Below, piece after piece: positions 8,541 through 16,056 of a stretch of DNA of 53,661 bases. The notes under the pieces are model-generated. The model was not told where the DNA came from. It saw only the letters and a list, made by a program, of their open reading frames with translations, and did no database searches. This DNA is from Actinomyces sp. AC-20-1. GTDB taxonomy: Bacteria > Actinomycetota > Actinomycetes > Actinomycetales > Actinomycetaceae. Each line of letters opens with the position of its first letter. The stretch's first letter is position 1. The DNA is taken from contig NZ_JACJVC010000019.1 in NCBI RefSeq assembly GCF_023369555.1, positions 1 through 53,661 of the forward strand. The letters run 5' to 3'. A program made the position numbers and the translations under genes.

Positions 8541-10376
8541 ATGACCACCACCACCCGCGCCGACGACGTGCCCCACGCGGCCTCGGCCGGACCCCGCCCG
8601 CAGGCGCCCGGCGCCGGCGCGAGCACCGCGCCGCCCGTCACCCTGAGGCAGGTCCTGGCCCCCGTCACCGGCAAGATCGCCCTCACCACGCTCGCCGGCG
8701 TCATCGCCTCCGGCTTCTCCCTCCTGCCCGCCGTGGCCGTCACCGCGCTCGCCGAGGGGGCCGTCACCAGCACCCTCACGGCACGGGCCGCCTGGCTGTG
8801 GCTGGGTGCCGTCGTCGTCGGCCTCACCCTGGGCCACCTCATCGCGATGTCCTCCACCGGCTGGGCGCACGACGTCGAGAGCGCCTTCCGCACCGAGCTG
8901 CGCCTGAGGATCGCCCGGCACCTGTCACGGCTGCCCCTGGGCTGGCACACCAACGAGTCCTCGGGGCGCACCAAGGTGCTCATCACCGAGGACACCACCG
9001 CCATCCACTCGCTCATCGCCCACTTCGGCACCGACCTGGGCACGGCGCTGGGCGGGATCGTCCTGGGCTTCGCCTACCTGTTCACCCGCTCGTGGCAGCT
9101 CGCCGCCGTCCTGCTGGTGTGGATGGTCCTGCTCCTGGTCCTCACGGCGACGGCGATGGCCCTGTCCCAGGGGACCATCAACGAGGACTACCTCGAGGGG
9201 ATGAAGAAGGTCGGCTCCTCCACCGTGGAGATGGTGGACGGCATCGCCACCGTCAAGGCCTTCGGCCTGGCCGGCACCGTCTTCCGCCGCTTCGACGACG
9301 CCCTCGACCAGTACACGGACGCCGCCTACCGCTACATGAAGGGGCCCGGCCGGCCCATGGCCCTGCTCGGGGCCCTCATCTCCCCCGCCGGGATGCTCGT
9401 GCCCGTCCTGCTCGCCGGGGCGTGGATGGCCGGGCACGGCATCGTGCGCCCCGTCGACCTGCTGCCCTTCCTGCTCGTCGGCATCGGCCTGCCCAGCGGG
9501 CTCGTCAGCCTCGTGTCCCTCGTCAACCAGGTGACGCTCGGCGTCGAGGCCGCCGGACGGCTCGGCGCCCTCCTGTCCGAGCCGGTCCTGGCCGAGCCCG
9601 AGCACCCCGCCCCGGTCCGCAGGGACGCGGGCGGCGGCGTCAGCGTCGAGCTCGACCACGTGTCCTTCCGCTACGGTGCCCGCGACGGCGAGGAGCCCCT
9701 GCCCCTGGCGGTGGACGACGTGAGCCTGCGCCTGGAGCCGGGCACCGTCACCGCCGTCGTCGGCCCCTCCGGCTCCGGCAAGAGCACCCTCGTGCGGCTC
9801 ATCGCCCGGTTCTGGGACGTCGAGTCCGGCAGCGTGCGGGTCGGCGGCACGGACGTGCGCGAGACCTCCAGCGCCGACCTCCTGTCCCACCTGGGGCTCG
9901 TCCTGCAGGAGGGCGGGACCCTGGCGGACACCGTGCGCGCCAACATCGCCCTGGGGCGCCCCGGAGCCACGGACGCCGAGGTGGAGGCCGCCGCCCGGGC
10001 CGCCCGGGTCCACGAGCGCGTCATGGAGCTGCCTCAGGGCTACGACACCGTCCTCGGATCCGAGGGCGCCCACCTGTCCGGCGGGGAGCGCCAGCGCGTC
10101 GCCCTGGCCCGCGTGTTCCTCGCCGACGCCCCCGTCCTCCTGCTGGACGAGGCCACCGCCCAGGCGGACGCCCACTCCGAGCGCGAGATCCAGCAGGCGC
10201 TGGCACGGCTCGCGGCCGGGCGCACCGTCCTGGTCATCGCGCACCGCCTGTCCACCGTCGTGGACGCCGACCAGGTCCTCGTCATGGACCACGGCCGCCT
10301 CGTCGAGCGCGGCACGCACACCGGGCTGCTCGCGCAGGGCGGCCTGTACGCCGAGATGTGGAGGGCACAGCAGTGA
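8541..10376 (+). CDS. IrtA/YbtP-like ABC half-transporter (permease + ATPase)
   Basis: 611 aa. An N-terminal six-helix ABC-exporter-fold membrane domain (about 35-330) is followed by an ATPase with Walker A GPSGSGKST near residue 408, signature LSGGERQR and Walker B VLLLDEATA. The D-loop-like ATAQADAHSE resembles the ATAHAD form of siderophore-importing IrtA/YbtP. These transporters have an exporter fold but import or reduce ferric siderophores. ATG 8541 is 32 bases after ecfT with GGGAG upstream. Its stop overlaps the next GTG. An iron role is inferred from fold, pairing and iron box; exported substrates cannot be excluded. Confidence 0.8.
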   Translation: MTTTTRADDVPHAASAGPRPQAPGAGASTAPPVTLRQVLAPVTGKIALTTLAGVIASGFSLLPAVAVTALAEGAVTSTLTARAAWLWLGAVVVGLTLGHLIAMSSTGWAHDVESAFRTELRLRIARHLSRLPLGWHTNESSGRTKVLITEDTTAIHSLIAHFGTDLGTALGGIVLGFAYLFTRSWQLAAVLLVWMVLLLVLTATAMALSQGTINEDYLEGMKKVGSSTVEMVDGIATVKAFGLAGTVFRRFDDALDQYTDAAYRYMKGPGRPMALLGALISPAGMLVPVLLAGAWMAGHGIVRPVDLLPFLLVGIGLPSGLVSLVSLVNQVTLGVEAAGRLGALLSEPVLAEPEHPAPVRRDAGGGVSVELDHVSFRYGARDGEEPLPLAVDDVSLRLEPGTVTAVVGPSGSGKSTLVRLIARFWDVESGSVRVGGTDVRETSSADLLSHLGLVLQEGGTLADTVRANIALGRPGATDAEVEAAARAARVHERVMELPQGYDTVLGSEGAHLSGGERQRVALARVFLADAPVLLLDEATAQADAHSEREIQQALARLAAGRTVLVIAHRLSTVVDADQVLVMDHGRLVERGTHTGLLAQGGLYAEMWRAQQ

Positions 10377-12172
10377 TCCGTCGTCTTCAGAGGTGCCTGG
10401 GCACCACCAGCAACCTCGTGCCCCTCATGACGGCGCACGTCGTCGCCGGCGCGCTCCAGGGCGTCAGCCTCGTGCTCCTCGTGCCCTTCCTGCGCGCCTT
10501 CCTGGCGGGTGAGCCCAGTGGCGGCTGGCTGGCCGCCGTCGTCGCGACCGCCCTGCTCGGGCTCACCGTCTCCTGCGTCGCCACGGTGCGCTCCTACGCC
10601 ATCGCCTGCTACGACGTGTGCGGCAGCCTCGTGCGCACCCTGGGCCACCGGGTCCAGCAGCTGCCCCTGGGGTGGTTCACCTCCGCCACCACCGGGCAGG
10701 TCGCCACCGCCGTCTCACGCGACACGGCCAACCTGTCCCACCTGCCCTCCATCGCCCTGCCCCAGATCGCCTCCATGAGCGGCAGCGCGGCGGTCATCGG
10801 CCTCAGCGCCCTGCTCATGGAGTGGCGGATGGGGCTGGCGCTCCTGCTGGCCCTGCCCGGCACCCTGCTGTGCCTGCGCTGGCTGCGGCGGGCCGTGCGC
10901 GGCGAGTTCGCCACCTCGCAAGCCGCCGCCGAGGCGCTGGGCGCCCGCCTGCTGGAGTTCAGCCGGCTCCAGGCGGTCCTGCGCGCCACCGGGGCGGCCG
11001 GCGGCACCGGGACCGGGACGGCCGGCGACGCACCGGCCGGCGGCCGCGACGGCGCCACCTGGGGGCCGCTGGAGGCGTCCCTGAGGGAGGACCACGCGGC
11101 TGCGCACCGCGCCCAGCACGCCAAGGGTCCGGCGGGGCAGGCCTTCCACACCTGGGTGGAGGCCGGCGTCGTCGCCAGCCTGACGGTGGGCCTGTACCTC
11201 CTGCTGGGAGGGTCCCTCGACCCGGCCGTCTTCATCGCCCTGGCCCTCATGGCCATCCGCTTCGCCGAGCCGGTCGGCATGCTCGCCTTCTACGTCGACC
11301 CCCTTCACCAGTCCGACGTCGCCCTGGAGCGGATCGAGTCGATCCTGGGCGCCCCGGCCCTGCCCGAGCCCGAGGCGGAGAGGGCGACCTCGCTCCGGCC
11401 GGCCGCCGGGGGCGGCCTGGACGTGAGCCTGGAGCACGTGACCTTCGGCTACGTGCCTGGCCGTGACGTCATCCACGACGTCACCCTCACCTTCCCGGCC
11501 CGCTCCGTCACCGCCCTCGTGGGCCCCTCCGGCTCCGGCAAGTCGACGCTCACCCGGCTCGTGGCCCGCTTCTGGGACGTCTCCAGCGGGACGGTGCGCG
11601 TGGGTGGCGCTGACGTGCGCGACCTGCGCACGCAGGACCTCATGGCGCAGGTGTCGATGGTCTTCCAGGACGTCTACCTCTTCGACACCACCATCGAGGA
11701 GAACGTGCGCATCGGGCGCGCGGACGCCACCGACGAGCAGGTGCGGGCCGAGGCCGAGCGGGCGGGCCTGAGCGAGGTGGTCGAGCGCCTGCCGCACGGG
11801 TGGGCGACCCAGGTCGGGGAGGGAGGCTCCTCCCTGTCCGGGGGCGAGCGCCAGCGCGTGGCCATCGCGCGGGCCTTCCTCAAGGACGCGCCCGTGCTGC
11901 TGCTCGACGAGGTCACGAGCGCCCTGGACGGCGTGAGCGAGGCCGGGGTGACCCGGGCGATGGAGGAGCTGAGCCAGGGGCGCACGGTGCTCGTCATCGC
12001 GCACCGCCTGTCGACGATCCGCCGTGCGGACCGGATCGTCGTCCTCGTGGACGGGGCCGTCGAGGCCGTGGGCACGCACGACGAGCTCTACGACGCGGGC
12101 GGCACGTACCGCCGCTTCTGGGACGACCAGAGCGCGGTGGACCGTTGGAGGCTCGTGGGCTCGGGGGCCTGA
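10373..12172 (+). CDS. IrtB/YbtQ-like ABC half-transporter (permease + ATPase)
   Basis: 599 aa, partner of the preceding half-transporter. Membrane domain at about 10-300, with a Gly/Ala/Thr-rich insert near 205-225. ATPase: Walker A GPSGSGKST near 385, signature LSGGERQR, Walker B VLLLDEVTSALD. It starts at GTG 10373, overlapping the upstream stop, so a heterodimer is expected. Last gene of the iron-box operon; it ends 27 bp from the convergent lysA stop. Confidence 0.8.
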   Translation: MIRRLQRCLGTTSNLVPLMTAHVVAGALQGVSLVLLVPFLRAFLAGEPSGGWLAAVVATALLGLTVSCVATVRSYAIACYDVCGSLVRTLGHRVQQLPLGWFTSATTGQVATAVSRDTANLSHLPSIALPQIASMSGSAAVIGLSALLMEWRMGLALLLALPGTLLCLRWLRRAVRGEFATSQAAAEALGARLLEFSRLQAVLRATGAAGGTGTGTAGDAPAGGRDGATWGPLEASLREDHAAAHRAQHAKGPAGQAFHTWVEAGVVASLTVGLYLLLGGSLDPAVFIALALMAIRFAEPVGMLAFYVDPLHQSDVALERIESILGAPALPEPEAERATSLRPAAGGGLDVSLEHVTFGYVPGRDVIHDVTLTFPARSVTALVGPSGSGKSTLTRLVARFWDVSSGTVRVGGADVRDLRTQDLMAQVSMVFQDVYLFDTTIEENVRIGRADATDEQVRAEAERAGLSEVVERLPHGWATQVGEGGSSLSGGERQRVAIARAFLKDAPVLLLDEVTSALDGVSEAGVTRAMEELSQGRTVLVIAHRLSTIRRADRIVVLVDGAVEAVGTHDELYDAGGTYRRFWDDQSAVDRWRLVGSGA

Positions 12173-12199
12173 GCGGCCCTGCGGCAGGGGTGGTGGAGC

Positions 12200-13729
12200 C
12201 TACTCCCCCTCGAGGGCGATGAGGTCCTCCACCGTCTCGGGGCGCAGCACCCAGCCCTGGCGGCCGTCACGCACCCAGGCGACGCCGGGGCGGGTGAACA
12301 TGTTGTAGTTGCTGGCCATGGAGCGCCCGTAGGCGCCCACCGCGGGCACCGCCAGCACGTCACCGACCGCCAGGTCCGCGGGCAGGTCCACGTCGCGCAC
12401 GACGATGTCGCCGCTCTCGCAGTGCTTGCCGACGACGCGCGCACGGGTGAGGCCCGCGGCGGGGTCCGGGTGGCGGTTGGCGACGAGCGCCGTGTAGGCG
12501 GCCTCGTACAGGGCGGGGCGGATGTTGTCGCTCATGCCACCGTCGACGCTCACGTACAGGCGCGAGGCGCCGGCGTCGAGGGCGACGCGCTTGAGCCCGG
12601 TGACCGTGTAGAGCATGACCGTGGAGGGCCCGGCGACGCTGCGGCCGGGCTCGATGGACACGTGCGGGACCGGGTCGCCAAGGGCGGTGCACAGCTCGCG
12701 CACGGTCTCGGCGAGGGCGCGTGCCACCTGGGCCGGGCTGGGGGGCACGGGGTCCGCCCCGGTGTAGGCGATGGCGTAGCCGCCGCCCAGGTCCAGCTCC
12801 TGGGCGAGGACGCCCGTGGCGGCGGCGACCTCGTGGCGCAGGGTGAGCACGACGCGGGCGGCCTCACGGAAGCCGGTCAGGTCCATGATCTGGGAGCCGA
12901 TGTGGGAGTGCAGGCCGGTGAGCTCGAGCTCGGGCGCGGCGATGACCGCGTCGATCGCCTGCCGGGCGGTGCCGGCGTGGACGGACAGGCCGAACTTCTG
13001 GTCCTCGTGGGCGGTGGCGATGAACTCGTGGCCGCCGGCGTGCACGCCGGTGGTCAGGCGCACCATGACCCGGCCCCTCTCGTCAGGGCTGTAGAGGCCG
13101 CTGGCGCGCAGGTCGCGCACGGCGCGCGCGGCGAGCTCGACCTCCTCGAGGGAGTCCAGGACGAGGTGACCGACGCGGTGGATGAGGGCGACGGCGATCT
13201 CGGCCTGTGTCTTGCCGTTGCCGTGCAGGCCCAGGCGGGTGGAGTGTGCGGTGGCGTCCTCGCCGTCGACGGCCTGCAGGGCGGCCAGGGAGACGGCGAG
13301 CTCACCGCGGCTGGCGGTGTCGATGCCCATGCCCTCCTCGAGGACCCACTGGGCGACCCTGGTGGTGAGGAAGGCCTTGCCGGCGTAGAAGGCCTGCCCC
13401 CCGGCCATGCCGTAGCCGGGCCAGAACTCCTCGTGCATGGCCGCGGACCAGGAGGCGGCGCGGCCGCGCAGGTCCGCCTCGTCGAGGACGAAGACGGGGG
13501 TGGGGGCGTCGTCGAGGACCTGGGTGAGGTGGCGCCCGCCGAGGGTGAGGGCGCCGTCGGGGCCGCGGCTCACGGTGCAGGGCCACAGGTCGGGGCGCTC
13601 ACTGGGCTCGGGGGCGACGAGGCTGCCCAGGGGCGCCTCCCCGGTGGGCACGGTGGGCCCGGCGGGGACTGCGGACCCGGCGCCGGGGGCGGGCGGCTGG
13701 GCGGCGGGGGTCTGGCCGGGGGCGCTCAC
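12200..13729 (-). CDS. lysA: Diaminopimelate decarboxylase
   Basis: 509 aa PLP enzyme that decarboxylates meso-diaminopimelate to lysine. Seen: YAGKAFLTT with the PLP-binding lysine near residue 115, [10 protein letters not shown], the glycine loop [23 protein letters not shown], and [10 protein letters not shown] near the C terminus. An N-terminal extension of about 45 residues rich in Ala/Pro/Gly precedes the conserved part. GTG 13729 overlaps the argS stop (GTGA), which sets the start. The pair argS-lysA is a standard actinobacterial operon; here hom no longer follows directly. Confidence 0.94.
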   Translation of the reverse strand: MSAPGQTPAAQPPAPGAGSAVPAGPTVPTGEAPLGSLVAPEPSERPDLWPCTVSRGPDGALTLGGRHLTQVLDDAPTPVFVLDEADLRGRAASWSAAMHEEFWPGYGMAGGQAFYAGKAFLTTRVAQWVLEEGMGIDTASRGELAVSLAALQAVDGEDATAHSTRLGLHGNGKTQAEIAVALIHRVGHLVLDSLEEVELAARAVRDLRASGLYSPDERGRVMVRLTTGVHAGGHEFIATAHEDQKFGLSVHAGTARQAIDAVIAAPELELTGLHSHIGSQIMDLTGFREAARVVLTLRHEVAAATGVLAQELDLGGGYAIAYTGADPVPPSPAQVARALAETVRELCTALGDPVPHVSIEPGRSVAGPSTVMLYTVTGLKRVALDAGASRLYVSVDGGMSDNIRPALYEAAYTALVANRHPDPAAGLTRARVVGKHCESGDIVVRDVDLPADLAVGDVLAVPAVGAYGRSMASNYNMFTRPGVAWVRDGRQGWVLRPETVEDLIALEGE

Positions 13730-15402
13730 ATGCGCTCCGGGGCGCTGACGCCCAGCAGGGCGAGGCCGTTGGCGAGCACCTGGGAGACGGCGTCGTTGAG
13801 CCACAGGCGGGCCACGTGGCCGGCGTCGACCGGGTCGTCGCCGCGCGGGGTGACGCGGGTGGCGGCGTACCAGGTGTGGTAGGCGCCGGCCAGCTCCTCG
13901 AGGTAGCGGGCCACCCGGTGCTGCTCGCGCATGCTCGCCGCCTGGGCGACGACGGCCGGGAACCGGGCGAGGGCGCCCAGCAGCGCGGAGTCGGCGGGGG
14001 TGTCGAGGGCAGCGGGCTCGAAGCCCGCCTCGCGGCTCACACCGTGCTCGGCGGCGTTGCGGGCGACGTTGCGGGTGCGGGCGTGGGCGTACTGGACGTA
14101 GTAGACGGGGTTCTCGTTGGACGCCGAGGACAGCAGGTCGAGGTCGATGTCGATCATCGAGTCCATGGAGGCGCGGGCGAGCGAGTAGCGGGCGGCGTCG
14201 ACGCCGACGGCGGCCACCAGGTCCTCCAGGGTGACGATCGTGCCGGCGCGTTTGGACATGCGCACGGGCTCGCCGTCCTTGACGAGGTTGACGAGCTGGC
14301 CGATGAGGATCTGCATGTTGACGCCGGGCTCGTCGCCGAAGGCGGCGCACATGGCCATCATGCGGCCGATGTAGCCGTGGTGGTCCGCACCCAGCAGGTA
14401 GATGGCGCAGTCGGCGCCGCGCGAGCGCTTGTCGAGGTAGTAGGCGACGTCACCGGCGAAGTAGGCGGCGTTGCCGTCGGACTTGGTGAGGACGCGGTCC
14501 TTGTCGTCCCCGAAGTCGGTGGTGCGCAGCCAGGTGGCGCCGTCGCGCTCGACGATCATGCCGCGCTCGCGCAGGCGCTCGATGGCGCGGTCGACGGCGC
14601 CCGAGGCGTGCAGGGAGTCCTCGTGGAAGAAGACGTCGAAGTCGGAGCGGAAGGCGTGCAGCTCGGCCTTGACGGCGTCGAACATGAGGTCGACGCCGCG
14701 TGAGCGGAAGACCTCGGTGGCCTCGTCGTCGGGCAGGGTGGCCGGGTCGGGGCGGGCGGCGGCGAGCTCGTCGGCGGTGACGGTGGCGGCGATCTCGGCG
14801 ATGTAGCTGCCGCCGTAGCCGTCCTCGGGGGTGTCCTCGCCGCGGGCGGCTGCGAGCAGGGACCGGGCGAAGCGGTCGATCTGGGTGCCGTGGTCGTTGA
14901 AGTAGTACTCGCGGGTGACCCTGGCGCCGCACGCGGCCAGGACGCGGGCGAGGGAGTCGCCGACGGCGGCCCAGCGGGCGCCGCCGAGGTGGACCGGGCC
15001 GGTGGGGTTGGCGGAGACGTACTCGAGGTTGACGCTCTGGCCCGCGAGGGAGTCGTTGCGGCCGTAGGCCTCGCCGGCCTCGACGATGGTGCGGGCGAGC
15101 TCGCCGGCGCTGGCGGCGTCGAGGCGGATGTTGAGGAAGCCGGGGCCGGCGACCTCGACGGAGGCGACGCCGTCGAGAGCGGCCAGCCGGGGGCACAGGA
15201 GCTCGGCCAGGGCGCGCGGGCTGGTGCCGGCCCTCTTGGCGAGCTGCATGGCGACGTTGGTGGCCCAGTCGCCGTGCTCGCGCGAGCGCGGGCGCTCGAC
15301 CTTGGGCAGGGGCACCTCCTCGACGGGGAGGTTGAGGGTGCCGTCGCCGGCGGCGGCGAGGAGGACGGTGCGGATCGCGTCAGCGAGCTCTTCGGGGGTC
15401 AC
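13726..15402 (-). CDS. argS: Arginyl-tRNA synthetase
   Basis: 558 aa class I aminoacyl-tRNA synthetase. The N-terminal ArgRS domain (residues 1-90) is followed by a HIGH-like motif in [12 protein letters not shown] near residue 133 and a KMSKS-like motif VRMSKRAG near 380. The C-terminal DALR anticodon-binding domain ends [14 protein letters not shown]. An in-frame ATG at 15483 would add 27 poorly conserved residues. GTG 15402 is preferred because a TACCCT -10-like box ends six bases before it, which suggests a leaderless mRNA. Confidence 0.93.
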   Translation of the reverse strand: MTPEELADAIRTVLLAAAGDGTLNLPVEEVPLPKVERPRSREHGDWATNVAMQLAKRAGTSPRALAELLCPRLAALDGVASVEVAGPGFLNIRLDAASAGELARTIVEAGEAYGRNDSLAGQSVNLEYVSANPTGPVHLGGARWAAVGDSLARVLAACGARVTREYYFNDHGTQIDRFARSLLAAARGEDTPEDGYGGSYIAEIAATVTADELAAARPDPATLPDDEATEVFRSRGVDLMFDAVKAELHAFRSDFDVFFHEDSLHASGAVDRAIERLRERGMIVERDGATWLRTTDFGDDKDRVLTKSDGNAAYFAGDVAYYLDKRSRGADCAIYLLGADHHGYIGRMMAMCAAFGDEPGVNMQILIGQLVNLVKDGEPVRMSKRAGTIVTLEDLVAAVGVDAARYSLARASMDSMIDIDLDLLSSASNENPVYYVQYAHARTRNVARNAAEHGVSREAGFEPAALDTPADSALLGALARFPAVVAQAASMREQHRVARYLEELAGAYHTWYAATRVTPRGDDPVDAGHVARLWLNDAVSQVLANGLALLGVSAPERM

Positions 15403-15408
15403 GGGCAC

Positions 15409-15414
15409 AGGGTA
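15409..15414 (-). promoter_or_regulatory. Putative -10 box giving a leaderless argS mRNA
   Basis: TACCCT on the minus strand (15414-15409) sits six bases before GTG 15402, with no ribosome binding site between. Transcription would start at or next to the start codon, a common arrangement in actinobacteria. Confidence 0.4.
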
Positions 15415-15498
15415 GCGGAGGGGCGCGACGGGTATCCGCGGCGGACTGCCGAGGGGGATGGAGCACGGTTGGGTACAGCCCACTTGCGGAGAGGGGCA

Positions 15499-15515
15499 GG
15501 GACGGCAGCCGTCCC
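15499..15515 (-). terminator. Hairpin downstream of the mini-CRISPR RNA
   Basis: GGGACGG-CAG-CCGTCCC is a perfect 7-bp stem with a 3-base loop, 22 bases past the second degenerate repeat in the minus-strand direction. It could end the small RNA. There is no T-run, so the role is inferred. Confidence 0.4.
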
Positions 15516-15536
15516 AGGGGATCCCGACTCACTCCG

Positions 15537-15613
15537 CTTATATCCCCGCTTGCGCGAGGTAGACGTGACACCACGACAGCACACGGGGTCATCCCCGCTG
15601 ACGCGAGGGTGTG
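15537..15613 (-). ncRNA. CreA/CreR-like crRNA-type guide RNA gene (mini-CRISPR with two degenerate repeats)
   Basis: Read on the minus strand, 15613-15586 matches the array's 28-nt repeat at 21 of 28 positions, keeping AGCGGGGATGA, the part that forms the crRNA 5' handle. 15564-15537 matches at 19 of 28. Between them is a 21-nt pseudo-spacer (15585-15565), shorter than the array's 33. The element is opposite in orientation to the main array and 440 bp upstream of cas3. With the type I-E 29-nt repeat convention the guide begins at 15584 (GTGTGCTGTCG...). Its first 15 bases match the site at 15704-15690 except at positions 6 and 12. Cas6e could process the transcript because the CCTCGCG/CGGGG stem partly survives. 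The alternative, a dead CRISPR relic, does not explain the nearby match. Confidence 0.7.
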
Positions 15614-15633
15614 CCACCAATCGGATCCTCAGA

Positions 15634-15639
15634 AGTCTA
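15634..15639 (-). promoter_or_regulatory. Putative -10 box of the mini-CRISPR RNA
   Basis: TAGACT on the minus strand (15639-15634) fits TANNNT. It would start transcription near 15627, about 14 bases before the first degenerate repeat, a short leader as expected for a guide RNA gene. No clear -35 is seen. Confidence 0.35.
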
Positions 15640-15669
15640 TTGCGCGCGCCGCACCATCGCCGTTACGAT
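15640..15669 (+). promoter_or_regulatory. Putative promoter of the small hydrophobic ORF
   Basis: TTGCGC (15640-15645), an 18-base spacer and TACGAT (15664-15669) point rightwards to the ORF at 15766. A second AT-rich -10-like TATATC lies at 15710-15715. The guide target (15685-15707) sits between the two, so binding there would block either start. Confidence 0.4.
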
Positions 15670-15684
15670 CATGCACGTCGAGCG

Positions 15685-15707
15685 ACGTTACCTCGACAAC
15701 ACACATT
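15685..15707 (-). promoter_or_regulatory. Predicted Cascade target site (PAM + seed) of the mini-CRISPR guide
   Basis: On the minus strand the triplet AAT (15707-15705) precedes GTGTGTTGTCGAGGT (15704-15690). Compared with the guide, positions 1-5, 7-11 and 13-15 are identical and 6 and 12 differ; identity is lost from position 16. In type I Cascade every sixth guide base is flipped out and not read, so these two mismatches should not matter. Partial pairing of this kind allows binding without Cas3 cleavage. The site is within the upstream region of the ORF at 15766. Confidence 0.65.
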
Positions 15708-15765
15708 CATATATCGCTCACATACTCCACACTCACTAGAAACCGAGGACGGGGAAGGAGAAGAC

Positions 15766-15849
15766 ATGCAACGTGCCGAGATGATCCTGCAGCTCATCCA
15801 CGCTCTCGTGGCACTGACGACGCTTGCGACGAGCGTCCTGAAGCCTTGA
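15766..15849 (+). CDS. 27-residue hydrophobic peptide, candidate CRISPR-repressed toxin (CreT-like)
   Basis: The ORF starts with ATG behind a near-perfect ribosome binding site (GGAAGGAG, spacing five), far better than most genes here. The peptide begins MQRAEMILQLIHALVAL and ends in LKP. Residues 6-24 are almost entirely hydrophobic or small, enough for one membrane-spanning or amphipathic helix, as in type I toxin peptides. It lies between the guide-RNA gene and cas3, on the cas strand, with the guide's target in its upstream region. No homologue is recognised. If it is a CreT-like toxin, Cascade plus the guide would silence it and loss of Cascade would free it. Toxicity is inference. It may instead be a leader peptide of the cas operon. 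Confidence 0.6.
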   Translation: MQRAEMILQLIHALVALTTLATSVLKP

Positions 15850-15854
15850 CCCCT

Positions 15855-15918
15855 TCTCAGCTGTCTGAGGCTTGGCAGCACATGCAGCCGCGTCCAGAGC
15901 CCAGGACATCCAGCTGAG
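15855..15918. repeat. Inverted repeat between the small ORF and cas3
   Basis: CTCAGCTG (15855-15862) and CAGCTGAG (15911-15918) are exact inverted copies, starting six bases after the small ORF's stop. It may end that transcript before the cas promoter. The rest of 15850-16018 shows no gene. Confidence 0.3.
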
Positions 15919-16018
15919 GCGTCTCCTACATGCCCCTGAGCTCCAGACCAGCCGTAACCACCCCCATTCAAGATGAGGAGACCGGCACAACAACCCACAC
16001 GGGTCACCCCTCTCACGA

Positions 16019-16024
16019 CATAAT
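16019..16024 (+). promoter_or_regulatory. Putative -10 box of the cas operon
   Basis: CATAAT lies 33 bases before cas3 ATG, in a local AT-rich patch. The ribosome binding site AAGGAG (16047-16052) follows. No good -35 is seen, which fits a weak or regulated promoter. Confidence 0.4.
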
Positions 16025-16056
16025 CACCCCACCCACGCCTCCGATGAAGGAGTCCC

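Noticed and set aside
15537-15613. Mini-CRISPR as a simple dead relic of an older array
   Set aside because: Possible, but a relic would not explain the patterned guide match and AAT triplet about 120 bp away, nor the well-kept handle sequence.
15991-16001. Second partial match of the mini-CRISPR guide (GTGTG on the minus strand) next to the cas3 -10 box, which would mean cas autorepression
   Set aside because: Only the first five guide bases match; positions 7 and 8 fail and the adjacent triplet is CCC, not AAN. Too weak to claim.
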